Of a DNA stretch of 50,562 nucleotides, positions 36,601 to 44,233 are shown piece by piece. The notes beneath the pieces are model-generated. The model was not told the origin of the DNA. It worked only from the letters and a program-made list of their open reading frames with translations, and did no database searches. Numbering within the stretch: position 1 is the first letter of the stretch; every line of letters begins with the position of its first letter. The position numbers and the translations under genes were made by a program. The stretch comes from Dyella sp. ASV24 (lineage in GTDB: Bacteria > Pseudomonadota > Gammaproteobacteria > Xanthomonadales > Rhodanobacteraceae): positions 1 through 50,562 of the forward strand of contig NZ_JAELTQ010000020.1 of NCBI RefSeq assembly GCF_016428905.1, written 5' to 3'.

Positions 36601-38499
36601 ATGAAACGACTGACACGATGGTTTGGCGTTGTGGCCCTGGCGATCTCCGCACCTTGCCTCGCCATGGCAGGCGACAACCTGTCGCCCGGCACCACGGCGT
36701 TGACTGTGCGCCTGCCCGATCCCAGCCAGAAACTGCTGTACGTGCACGAGAGGATGCCCGTCCAACCGGGTCCGTTGACGCTCTACTACCCGAAATGGAT
36801 TCCTGGCGATCACTCGCCGGATGGGCCGATCGAGCAGATCATGGGCCTGGTATTCACGGCGGGCGGCCAACGCATCGCCTGGCAACGCGATGAGCTGGAT
36901 CGGTTCGCCTTCCACCTCACGATACCGGCTGGCGTGCAGCAACTGGACATCGACTTCCAGTTTCCCGGAACGGAAAGGGTGACGCCGAATCTGATGGGCG
37001 TGTCCTGGGATCAAGTGGCACTGTACCCGGCCGGCTATGCAACCAAGACGCTGATCTATCAGCCAACCCTGGTCATTCCTGCCGATTGGCATTACGGCAG
37101 CGCGCTGGAAACAGCGACACGCGACGGCGGACGCATTGCCTTCAAACCGGTGCCATTCAACACGCTGGTCGATTCGCCGGTGATTGCCGGCCGATACTTT
37201 CGGCAGATCGACCTGACGTCAGCGGGATCAACGGTGCATCGGTACCTCGACATGGTGGGCGACAACGCGGCTGCACTTGATCTATCGGAGCCGCAGATCG
37301 CCGGCTTCCGCCGACTGATCGAACAGGCGCAGGCGCTGTTCCACTCCCACCATTACGACAGCTATCACCTGTTGCTGACGTTGAGCGATTACGTACCCGT
37401 CGGCGGCCTGGAGCACCACCAGTCGAGCGACGATCGTGCGCGCAGCGGCTCGAAGATGTTCGCTGACGGCGACCATTTCATGCTCGATGCTTCGTTACTT
37501 CCCCACGAGTACACCCATTCGTGGAACGGAAAATTCATGCGTCCAGCAGGTCTGTGGCAGCCCGACTTTGAACAACCCGAGCGCCCCGGCATGCTGTGGA
37601 TCTATGAAGGGCTCACGGTTTACCTGGGCGATGTACTGACCGCGCGCAGCGGTTTGTGGTCGGCGGATACATGGCGTCAGGTGTTGGCATACCGGGCCGG
37701 CGACATGGCGTATCGGCCGGGACGCGCGTGGCGGCCGCTGCTGGATACCAGCGTCGCCGTGGACTATTCGTCACCCACGGCGTGGGGCAACTGGCGACGC
37801 CAGAACGACTTCTACCGCGAGGGCGAGCTGTTGTGGCTTGCTGTCGATATGAAGATTCGCGAACTCAGCCACGGCCAGCGCTCCATCGACGATTTCGCGC
37901 AGAAGTTCTTCGATGTCGACGACGGCAGCTTCGTCACCCACACCTACACCTTCGATGACGTTGTCGCAGCGCTCGACAAGGTGCAGCCGTCTGATTGGAC
38001 AAGCTTTCTCCGCCAGTGGACCGAAGGCGTAGGCGAGCAGGTGCCCCTGCTCTCCGGCATCGAAGCCAGCGGTTGGCGACTGGCTTATACCGATCAGCCG
38101 TCCGCATATCAGCACGCCATCGAAAACATCGGGCAAGGCGAACTGGAAATCAAAGGCATCAACGCCATGGCCTCGATCGGCCTGTTCCTCAAAGACGAAG
38201 GCGAAGTCATTGACGTGTTGTGGGATGGGCCCGCCTTCAAAGCCGGCCTTGCGCCGGGCATGAAACTGACCTCCATCAACGACCGTCACTTCAGCGCATC
38301 CGTATTGCACGAAGAACTCGCACAGACACAACAGAGCAAGAAGCCGCTGCAACTACGCGTGCAGAACGACGGCGAAAGCGAACTCCATGTGGTCCATGAC
38401 GACGGCGGCCCGAAGTACCCCAACCTCGTCCGCACGCCGAGCAAGACCGATGTGCTGCAGCAGATACTCGCACCGAGGCCCACCAGCGGCGTTCCTTGA
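36601..38499 (+). CDS. M61-family metallopeptidase (glycyl aminopeptidase-like) with PDZ domain
   Basis: A 632-residue secreted peptidase. The signal peptide (TRWFGVVALAISAPCLAMA) is followed by an M61 beta domain, the family motif GGLEHHQSS (about 268-276), the zinc site HEYTH (His302, His306) with Glu336 in WIYEGLT, and a PDZ domain (about residues 510-610). M61 enzymes remove N-terminal glycine or alanine from peptides. It is divergent from the Oar-like receptor and probably trims peptides in the periplasm, with glycine as a product relevant to the nearby aldolase. Start at 36601 is the ATG that exposes the signal peptide. Confidence 0.88.
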   Translation: MKRLTRWFGVVALAISAPCLAMAGDNLSPGTTALTVRLPDPSQKLLYVHERMPVQPGPLTLYYPKWIPGDHSPDGPIEQIMGLVFTAGGQRIAWQRDELDRFAFHLTIPAGVQQLDIDFQFPGTERVTPNLMGVSWDQVALYPAGYATKTLIYQPTLVIPADWHYGSALETATRDGGRIAFKPVPFNTLVDSPVIAGRYFRQIDLTSAGSTVHRYLDMVGDNAAALDLSEPQIAGFRRLIEQAQALFHSHHYDSYHLLLTLSDYVPVGGLEHHQSSDDRARSGSKMFADGDHFMLDASLLPHEYTHSWNGKFMRPAGLWQPDFEQPERPGMLWIYEGLTVYLGDVLTARSGLWSADTWRQVLAYRAGDMAYRPGRAWRPLLDTSVAVDYSSPTAWGNWRRQNDFYREGELLWLAVDMKIRELSHGQRSIDDFAQKFFDVDDGSFVTHTYTFDDVVAALDKVQPSDWTSFLRQWTEGVGEQVPLLSGIEASGWRLAYTDQPSAYQHAIENIGQGELEIKGINAMASIGLFLKDEGEVIDVLWDGPAFKAGLAPGMKLTSINDRHFSASVLHEELAQTQQSKKPLQLRVQNDGESELHVVHDDGGPKYPNLVRTPSKTDVLQQILAPRPTSGVP

Positions 38500-38603
38500 A
38501 TGTCAGCTCCGCCAAGGAGAGCGGCGCGCACGCAGACTGCCCGGATTGACGGGTGGTCGAAAAAGGTGAGAAGGAGCGAGTGTCCCAGGGACCTGGAGAC
38601 ACA

Positions 38604-38680
38604 TGGTGGCTATGGGTGGACTCGAACCACCGACCCCAGCATTATGAGTGCTGTGCTCTAACCGGCTGAGCTACATAGCC
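38604..38680 (-). tRNA. tRNA-Met(CAT), elongator type
   Basis: A 77-nt tRNA with encoded CCA. The acceptor stem is GGCTATG / CATAGCC, the D-arm contains AGCTCAG, the anticodon stem-loop is CAGCA-CTCATAA-TGCTG with anticodon CAT, and the T-arm contains GGTTCGAGTCC. It closely matches the E. coli elongator tRNA-Met pattern (GGCTACGTAGCTCAG). tRNA-Ile2 with the same CAT anticodon is the alternative. Confidence 0.95.
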
Positions 38681-38734
38681 TTGGGTGCCGCCTGCAAGCT
38701 GTGTCGACGTGGCGTCGACCAGGCAGGGCCCGGC

Positions 38735-38763
38735 AGTTTAGTGGGCGGCGGCCTCCGGTTCAA
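38735..38763 (-). promoter_or_regulatory. candidate promoter of the tRNA-Met gene
   Basis: On the minus strand TTGAAC (38758-38763) and TAAACT (38735-38740) are exactly 17 bp apart. The predicted start is about 48 nt before the mature tRNA 5' end, and the leader contains a small palindrome (GTCGACG / CGTCGAC). Confidence 0.6.
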
Positions 38764-38862
38764 GTGGTGCGGTTGCCCGGCCTTCCTGGGCTGTGCTTGA
38801 ATCATCCCGAGCCATGGCGGATGTGAGTCGTCCGTCGTACCCGCCCGGCTTCAGGAGGCAAC

Positions 38863-39411
38863 ATGATCGACGTCGATGGCTATCGTCCGAATGTAGGCAT
38901 CGTTCTGCTCAATGCAGACGGCCAGCTATTCTGGGCGCGACGCGTCAATCGTGATGGCTGGCAGTTCCCCCAGGGCGGCATGCGCAGCGACGAGACGCCG
39001 CTGGAAGCGATGTACCGGGAGCTGGAAGAGGAAACCGGCCTGGCCCCGCACCATGTCGAGGTCATTGGCGCCACCCGTGGCTGGCTGCGTTATCGCCTGC
39101 CGAGCCGCTATGTCCGCCACCACCAGCACCCGACCTGCATTGGGCAGAAGCAAGTGTGGTTTCTGTTGCGTCTGGTGGGCGCTGAGGAAGATTTGCGCCT
39201 TGATGCCTGCGAGAAGCCGGAGTTCGACCACTGGCGCTGGGTGGATTTCTGGTATCCGGCGGCCCACGTGGTCAACTTCAAGCGTCAGGTCTACGAGCGC
39301 GCCTTGCGCCACTTCGCGCCCTTGGTGGAATCGCTGTTGAGCGTCGAGTTGGGGGAACTGCCGCATCCCGACCGTGGCGACGGCCCGCGTAAGGGCAAGG
39401 CGGCCGCCTGA
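38863..39411 (+). CDS. rppH: RNA pyrophosphohydrolase
   Basis: A 182-residue Nudix hydrolase. The Nudix box is [21 protein letters not shown], and the RppH-specific start [17 protein letters not shown] and WQFPQGG are present. It removes pyrophosphate from 5' ends of mRNA and so triggers RNase E-dependent decay. An AGGAGG site precedes the ATG. The C-terminal tail after about residue 160 is charged and poorly conserved. Confidence 0.95.
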   Translation: MIDVDGYRPNVGIVLLNADGQLFWARRVNRDGWQFPQGGMRSDETPLEAMYRELEEETGLAPHHVEVIGATRGWLRYRLPSRYVRHHQHPTCIGQKQVWFLLRLVGAEEDLRLDACEKPEFDHWRWVDFWYPAAHVVNFKRQVYERALRHFAPLVESLLSVELGELPHPDRGDGPRKGKAAA

Positions 39412-39508
39412 GGGCTGTCTCGGCGCGCCACCTTCCGGGCGACTTCCGTCTTCAACTAACCGGATGGTGCCTGAACGGGCCACCCCGAACCCCCACCCAC
39501 CGTTAGTT

Positions 39509-39527
39509 GACAATCATTCGCATTTGC
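39509..39527. promoter_or_regulatory. candidate Fur box upstream of bfd
   Basis: GACAATCATTCGCATTTGC resembles the 19-bp Fur consensus (GATAATGATAATCATTATC), with the best agreement in the left half and centre. It ends about 10-16 bp before the bfd start. Iron-dependent control of bfd is common knowledge for this gene. Confidence 0.5.
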
Positions 39528-39543
39528 GTTCACATATATGCCC

Positions 39544-39744
39544 ATGTATATCTGCATGTGCAACGCCGTGACCGACGGCGACATCCGCCGAGCCGCCTCC
39601 GAGGGCGTCCATCAGTTCGCCGAGCTGCAGGCTCGCACGGGCTGTTCGGACTGCTGCGGTTGCTGCGAACAGGAAGCCCGCGCCACGTTGGATATGGCCG
39701 TGCAGCAAGTGCGGATGACATTGCCGGTGGTTGCCGCCGCCTGA
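39544..39744 (+). CDS. bfd: bacterioferritin-associated ferredoxin
   Basis: A 66-residue [2Fe-2S] protein. The four ligands are in MYICMCN and GCSDCCGCC, with the family spacing. Bfd reduces the haem of bacterioferritin so that stored iron is released; the bacterioferritin gene lies 158 bp downstream. The ATG at 39544 gives the family-typical start (MYxCxCN); an in-frame ATG at 39538 would add two residues. Neither has a clear ribosome-binding site. A candidate Fur box lies just upstream and a terminator just downstream, so it is its own unit. Confidence 0.92.
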   Translation: MYICMCNAVTDGDIRRAASEGVHQFAELQARTGCSDCCGCCEQEARATLDMAVQQVRMTLPVVAAA

Positions 39745-39774
39745 TTCCAGCCCACATCGATGTACCCCCCCGCG

Positions 39775-39800
39775 ACGCGCAGCCTTGGCTGCGCGTTTTC
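39775..39800 (+). terminator. rho-independent terminator of bfd
   Basis: ACGCGCAG / CTGCGCGT stem (extendable by two C-G pairs) followed by TTTTC, 30 bp after the bfd stop codon. Confidence 0.75.
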
Positions 39801-39902
39801 GTACGTGCGACTTTTCGCATGCGCAACTCCTAGTCATTCTCGTTACGGCATGTGGAAAACAGACGCCGTATAGTCGCTTGCCACGCTGCAAGGAGACTTC
39901 CC

Positions 39903-40373
39903 ATGAAGGGCGACGCCAAGGTCATCGAGTTCCTCAACAAGGTGCTCTACAACGAGTTGACCGCCATCAACCAGTACTGGCTGCATTACCGCATGTACAA
40001 GGACTGGGGCTACAACGAGCTGGCCGAGCACGAGCACAAGGAATCCATCGAGGAGATGAAGCACGCCGATCACCTGATCGAGCGCATCCTGTTCCTCGAC
40101 GGTCTGCCCAACCTGCAGCACCTGGGCAAGCTGCGCATCGGCGAGAACCCGGTGGAATGCCTCCAGGGTGACCTGGATCTGGAAATGGCCGCCGTGAAGG
40201 ATCTGCGCGAAGCCATTGTCTACAGCGAGAGCATCGCCGACTTCGTCAGCCGTGACCTGTTCAAGGGCATCCTCCATGACGAGGAAGAGCACATCGACTG
40301 GCTGGAAACCCAGTTCAGCCTGATCAAGGACCTCAGCGCCGAGCGCTACCTGCAGTCCAAGATCGACAGCTGA
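39903..40373 (+). CDS. bfr: bacterioferritin
   Basis: A 156-residue four-helix-bundle iron-storage protein of normal length. Ferroxidase ligands are visible in [33 protein letters not shown] and [13 protein letters not shown]. The haem-ligand methionine sits in EEMKHAD, so it is the haem-binding type that Bfd can reduce. AAGGAGA at 7 nt decides the start at 39903. A TATAGT at 39869-39874 is a candidate -10, and TAGTCATTCTCGTTACGGC just upstream has weak Fur-box character. Confidence 0.95.
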   Translation: MKGDAKVIEFLNKVLYNELTAINQYWLHYRMYKDWGYNELAEHEHKESIEEMKHADHLIERILFLDGLPNLQHLGKLRIGENPVECLQGDLDLEMAAVKDLREAIVYSESIADFVSRDLFKGILHDEEEHIDWLETQFSLIKDLSAERYLQSKIDS

Positions 40374-40469
40374 CCGTCCCCCTTGGGAACGGTCGCAAAG
40401 CGTGCCACCGTTCCTTGACGCTCTCTGCACGCCGGGGCTATACGTTGCTTTTCCCTGGGAAGGCCACGT

Positions 40470-41219
40470 ATGGCTTCACGTCCACCACCGCGCTTCGTGG
40501 TACGTCCGCACGACGCGTTCGTCGGACGGCGGCGGCTGTGGCTGGGAGCGGCCTGGCTCGCCAGCCTGCTCATCGTGGGGCTGGTGGTTGGCGGCATTGC
40601 CCACCACGGCACCCCGGTCGCGGCCGAGGAACGCCAACTCAAGGCACTCGCCCGGCAGAACAATGATCTCCAGCAGCAGGTGGCCAACCTGCAGCGCGCT
40701 GGCCAGGTGGCGGACATCGCCAATAGTTCGCTGCGCAAGACGCTGTCCGAGCGCGAGGAGGAGATCAGCGGCCTGCGCGCCGACCTTGGTTTCTATTCCC
40801 GCCTGACCGGCGGCGATGCCCAGCGCGAGGGGCTCAAGGTGCAGGAAGTTCGCCTGCAACCGGTGGAGAACTCGCACGCCTGGAACCTCACGCTCAGCCT
40901 GACTCAGAACGCCAAGCGCGGTGACGACGTCACCGGCAACGCCAGCGTGAGCGTCGAAGGCCTACGCGCCGACAAGGTGGTCCAGCTCGATTGGCCGTCG
41001 CTGGGCGATACCGCGCAGCACGACGGCATTCCGTTCCGTTTCAAGTATTTCCAGCAGCTCCACAGCACCATCGTGCTGCCCACCGATTTCCGGCCCACCC
41101 GCCTCGTCATCAAGGTGCAGCCAGCCGGGGACGATCCTGTGACCCGCGCAGTCGCCTGGGGCGAGGCGCTGTCTGGTCACCTCACACCGACCCAAGGGGA
41201 ACAAGATGCTCAACCGTAA
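40470..41219 (+). CDS. DUF6776-like membrane-anchored coiled-coil protein
   Basis: A 249-residue bitopic protein. A basic N-terminus is followed by one membrane helix (about residues 22-44, LWLGAAWLASLLIVGLVVGG), a coiled coil (about 52-105, heptads rich in Glu, Leu and Gln) and a beta-rich periplasmic domain. The pattern fits the Xanthomonadaceae proteins I know as DUF6776; function unknown. It overlaps the bactofilin gene by 14 nt, which suggests a joint role in envelope or cell-shape organisation. Confidence 0.65.
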   Translation: MASRPPPRFVVRPHDAFVGRRRLWLGAAWLASLLIVGLVVGGIAHHGTPVAAEERQLKALARQNNDLQQQVANLQRAGQVADIANSSLRKTLSEREEEISGLRADLGFYSRLTGGDAQREGLKVQEVRLQPVENSHAWNLTLSLTQNAKRGDDVTGNASVSVEGLRADKVVQLDWPSLGDTAQHDGIPFRFKYFQQLHSTIVLPTDFRPTRLVIKVQPAGDDPVTRAVAWGEALSGHLTPTQGEQDAQP

Positions 41220-41628
41220 GCGCAGCGAGCGTGCGCCGGCCCATCCAGATACCAGCCTGATCGCACGCGGCACCGTCATTCAGGGCGACGTACGCTTCAG
41301 CGGAGCGCTGCATCTCGACGGCCAGGTCGTCGGTTCGGTGCTCGCCGAGGAGCAGGGCGCGGTCTTTACGCTTAGCGAGAGCGGCCAGGTGGAGGGCGAG
41401 ATCCGCGTGCCTCACGCCATCATCAACGGTCATGTCCGTGGCGACATCCACGCTGCCGAGCGCCTGGAACTGGCGTCGGAAGCCCGGGTGATCGGCGACG
41501 TGCACTACCGGACCCTGGAGATGGCCGCCGGCGCCCAGGTGAACGGGCGCATGAGCCATCACTCCGCCGAGACCCCTCGGGAGCTCCCGGCTCCGTCGCT
41601 GGCCGACGCGGAAGCCGTACCCGCCTGA
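41206..41628 (+). CDS. bactofilin family cytoskeletal protein
   Basis: A 140-residue protein with a central bactofilin beta-helix (about residues 18-115), shown by repeated short strands such as [36 protein letters not shown] and [11 protein letters not shown]. The ends are proline-rich and disordered. Bactofilins polymerise without nucleotide and position cell-wall enzymes or morphogenetic proteins at the membrane. The 14-nt overlap with the upstream membrane coiled-coil gene implies coupling. It lies 46 bp before erpA. Confidence 0.9.
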   Translation: MLNRKRSERAPAHPDTSLIARGTVIQGDVRFSGALHLDGQVVGSVLAEEQGAVFTLSESGQVEGEIRVPHAIINGHVRGDIHAAERLELASEARVIGDVHYRTLEMAAGAQVNGRMSHHSAETPRELPAPSLADAEAVPA

Positions 41629-41674
41629 TCGCGGTATCCTTGAGTACAGGTCGCCGCACCCCCAATTGAGTCCC

Positions 41675-42052
41675 ATGGATACCGTCGTCTCTCTCCCCAT
41701 CGTTCCCGACTACCGCAGCGCCGGCACCCCGCTGGTGTTTACCGAGGCTGCGGCCCGCAAGGTGCACGAGCTCATTCAGGAAGAGGGTAATCCGGAGCTC
41801 AAGCTGCGCGTGTACATCACCGGCGGCGGCTGCTCGGGCTTCCAGTACGGCTTCACCTTTGACGAAGCCCAGGCCGAGGACGACTACGCGCTGGCGCGCG
41901 AAGGCGTCACGCTACTGGTGGACCCGCTGTCGCTGCAGTACCTCACCGGCGCCGAGATCGATTATTCGGAAAGCCTGAGCGGCTCGCAGTTCGTCATCCG
42001 CAACCCCAACGCCAAGACCACCTGCGGCTGCGGCTCCTCCTTCTCCACCTGA
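41675..42052 (+). CDS. erpA: iron-sulfur cluster insertion protein
   Basis: A 125-residue A-type carrier. The three cluster-binding cysteines are in GGGCSGF and TTCGCGSSF, with the typical [11 protein letters not shown] and FVIRNPNAK. It delivers [4Fe-4S] clusters to apo-enzymes such as those of isoprenoid synthesis and respiration. The ATG at 41675 is preferred; a TTG nine bases upstream is an alternative. Confidence 0.94.
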   Translation: MDTVVSLPIVPDYRSAGTPLVFTEAAARKVHELIQEEGNPELKLRVYITGGGCSGFQYGFTFDEAQAEDDYALAREGVTLLVDPLSLQYLTGAEIDYSESLSGSQFVIRNPNAKTTCGCGSSFST

Positions 42053-42065
42053 GCCTGGCCACCGC

Positions 42066-43037
42066 ATGGATCGCACCGCCCCGCCGCGACACAACACGTT
42101 CGCGGGCCTTAGCCTGATCCTCGATCGCGTTGCCGAGCGGCGCGACGAATCCATGTGGATCAACGAACTGGCGGTTTCCGACAGTGCGCGCTACCTGCTG
42201 GTCGATCCACTCGGGCAAACCTATCTGCGCGCGGAAGCACCTGCGCTGCGCTGGCTGGACAGCGCCGAACGCGAACGCCTGCTAGGCGATGCGAAGGCGA
42301 GCTTCCTGGGTCTTACGGGCGAGCGCCCGAACTTCCTCATCGCGCTCGATGATGAGCAGCGCGCCGCCGAACTGGAGCATGCGCTGGGCGCACGCCGCGG
42401 TGGGCTGCGCGAAGTGGGCCTGGTGCTGCCAGAGGACGAGGCCGGCCTGTTTGCCTATGGCAAGGGCTTGGCGCACTGGCAGCGCGAAACGCGCCACTGT
42501 CCTTATTGCGGCTCGCCCCTGGTATTGGTGGCGGCGGGTCATCGCTCGCAATGCACCAACAACGATTGCGGCCGTATGCAGTTCCCTCGCACCGACGCCG
42601 CCGTCATCGTCATCGTGGAACACGACGGCGCCTGCCTGCTCGGCCGCCAGGCGGGTTGGCCGAAGGGGCGTTATTCGACACTGGCCGGTTTTGTCGAACC
42701 GGGTGAAGCACTGGAAGACGCCGTGCGCCGAGAGGTTGCCGAAGAATCGGGCGTGGCTGTGGGCGAGGTGCATTACCACTCGTCACAACCGTGGCCTCTG
42801 CCGCAATCGCTGATGGTCGGTTTCACCGCCAAGGCGTTGGACCGCACTATTCGTTTGCGTGATCACGAGCTGGAAGATGCACGTTGGTTCACGCCGCAAG
42901 AGATCGTCGATGGCATGGCCGACGGTAGCTTCCTTCCTTCGCCGCCGCTGTCCGTGTCCTATCGTCTGCTCGAGCATTGGTTGCGCCAGCAGGCGGGGCT
43001 TGAATTGGATGAGCTGGTGAGGCGTCACAAAGGTTGA
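42066..43037 (+). CDS. nudC: NAD(+) diphosphatase / NAD-capped RNA decapping enzyme
   Basis: A 323-residue NudC. The N-terminal domain is followed by a zinc ribbon (CPYCG ... CTNNDC, about residues 142-166), the Nudix box (GFVEPGEALEDAVRREVAEESG) and the NudC signature SQPWPLPQSLM. It hydrolyses NADH and removes NAD caps from RNA. It starts 13 bp after erpA, so the two may share a transcript. It is the second Nudix enzyme in this section after rppH. Confidence 0.94.
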   Translation: MDRTAPPRHNTFAGLSLILDRVAERRDESMWINELAVSDSARYLLVDPLGQTYLRAEAPALRWLDSAERERLLGDAKASFLGLTGERPNFLIALDDEQRAAELEHALGARRGGLREVGLVLPEDEAGLFAYGKGLAHWQRETRHCPYCGSPLVLVAAGHRSQCTNNDCGRMQFPRTDAAVIVIVEHDGACLLGRQAGWPKGRYSTLAGFVEPGEALEDAVRREVAEESGVAVGEVHYHSSQPWPLPQSLMVGFTAKALDRTIRLRDHELEDARWFTPQEIVDGMADGSFLPSPPLSVSYRLLEHWLRQQAGLELDELVRRHKG

Positions 43038-43171
43038 AGCACGTTTTGTAACGTCTTTGACGCTATTCGGGCTTTCGCCGACATGACGAGCACGAGCATC
43101 GCCGCATGACAGGGCGATAACCCGTCACGGCCTTGCCCTACAATGCGGCCGTCGACAGGAGATCTGCACCC

Positions 43172-44041
43172 ATGGCTGTCAGCTTGTTATCCGCACTCAT
43201 CGCACTCGGCCTGGTGCACGTCATGCCGCAACTCGCGCATTGGCGCGGCGATGGCGGATTCCGGCGGTGGGTGGCGCAGCTGAGCGATACGGCTGGCCCG
43301 GCGCGCGTCGCCGTCACGCTGGGTGTGCCGGTGGTGTTGTGCCTCATCGCGCTCTGGCTGATCGGCCTGCTGCCCGGCAGTGAACTGTTCCGCCTGGTGT
43401 TCTCGTTCGTGGTGCTGCTGTACTGCTTTGGGCCGCACGCTTACGAAGCGGATCTCGAAGCCATCATCAAGGCGCCCGATCAACCCTCGCGTGAAGCGGC
43501 CGCACAAGCTTTGTCGGACGACGGCGACCCGGTCACATGGAACGCGGTGGCACTCGGCGAAGCCACCGCTTACGCCGCGCTGCATCGTCGTTTCGGCGTG
43601 CTGCTGTGGTTCTTCGTGCTGGGCCCGGTCGGCGCGCTGCTCTATCGCCTCGCGCAAACGCTGGGTCGCGACCAGTCCTTGCGGCTGGATACGCCGGCAC
43701 GCAATGCGGCGCGCTCGTTCGCCAACGTGGCCGACTGGCTGCCGGCGCAGCTGATGGTGTTTACGCTGGCGCTGGTTGGCCATTGGGATGCGGTGATCGG
43801 CGCGTGGAAGCGCTGGCACCAACAGCAGTCGCCCAACAGTTGGTATGTGGAAGGCCCCGGTTTCCTGGGCGCCGCTGCGCGCGCGGACGTGCAGGTGGAT
43901 ATCGAAGCCGGCGACGGCTATGCGGAAGAGCGCATCGATACGCTGGCCGAGCTGATCCGCTTGCGTGGTGCTTTGCTTCGCGCACTGCTCGCGTGGCTCA
44001 GCGTGGTGGCGTTAGTGGTCATCGCGGGCTGGATGGCCTAA
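43172..44041 (+). CDS. ampE: AmpE-like inner-membrane protein
   Basis: A 289-residue polytopic membrane protein related to AmpE/CobD. Four hydrophobic segments are visible (about residues 5-20, 50-95, 145-170 and 260-285) with the family motif FSFVVLLYCFGPHAYE. AmpE was named with the AmpD amidase in beta-lactamase control, but its own function is unclear; no ampD is in the window. The ATG at 43172 gives MAVSLLSALIALGLVHV; an upstream in-frame start has no homologous look. Confidence 0.8.
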   Translation: MAVSLLSALIALGLVHVMPQLAHWRGDGGFRRWVAQLSDTAGPARVAVTLGVPVVLCLIALWLIGLLPGSELFRLVFSFVVLLYCFGPHAYEADLEAIIKAPDQPSREAAAQALSDDGDPVTWNAVALGEATAYAALHRRFGVLLWFFVLGPVGALLYRLAQTLGRDQSLRLDTPARNAARSFANVADWLPAQLMVFTLALVGHWDAVIGAWKRWHQQQSPNSWYVEGPGFLGAAARADVQVDIEAGDGYAEERIDTLAELIRLRGALLRALLAWLSVVALVVIAGWMA

Positions 44042-44064
44042 GAGCCGCCAACAAAACTACTGCG

Positions 44065-44127
44065 CGACCGCCATGCGGCCGCGGTCGGTGCTCGGAATCC
44101 TCATGTACAAAAGTACACTCCGGTTCC
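44065..44127. repeat. palindromic element in the ampE / MFS-PlsC convergent gap
   Basis: Two stacked palindromes: CGACCGC / GCGGTCG (44065-44071, 44081-44087), then an imperfect hairpin with outer GGAA / TTCC and inner TGTAC-AAAA-GTACA. The second part looks like an intergenic element that I have seen in other proteobacterial genomes (from memory). A further 6-bp hairpin (TCGCTA / TAGCGA) lies at 44159-44178. No U-tract marks a clear terminator. Confidence 0.6.
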
Positions 44128-44233
44128 TGCGCGCCGCCCACACCCACCTGACGGCCGCTCGCTACGTTTTGTTAGCGACTCTAAGCGGTAATCATCAACG
44201 CACGCCCCATCGCGCGTGCGCGCTTCCCGAAGC

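Noticed and set aside
24284-38499. Genomic island with integration signs
   Set aside because: The block ends near a tRNA-Met gene, but no integrase, direct repeat of the tRNA 3' end or composition shift could be seen by eye.
39507-39540. Perfect TTGACA as -35 box of bfd
   Set aside because: No acceptable -10 lies at 16-18 bp; the best AT-rich hexamer overlaps the start codon region. The Fur-box reading is kept instead.
40374-40400. Terminator after bfr
   Set aside because: A GACCGT/ACGGTC hairpin is present, but it has mismatches and no U-tract on either strand.
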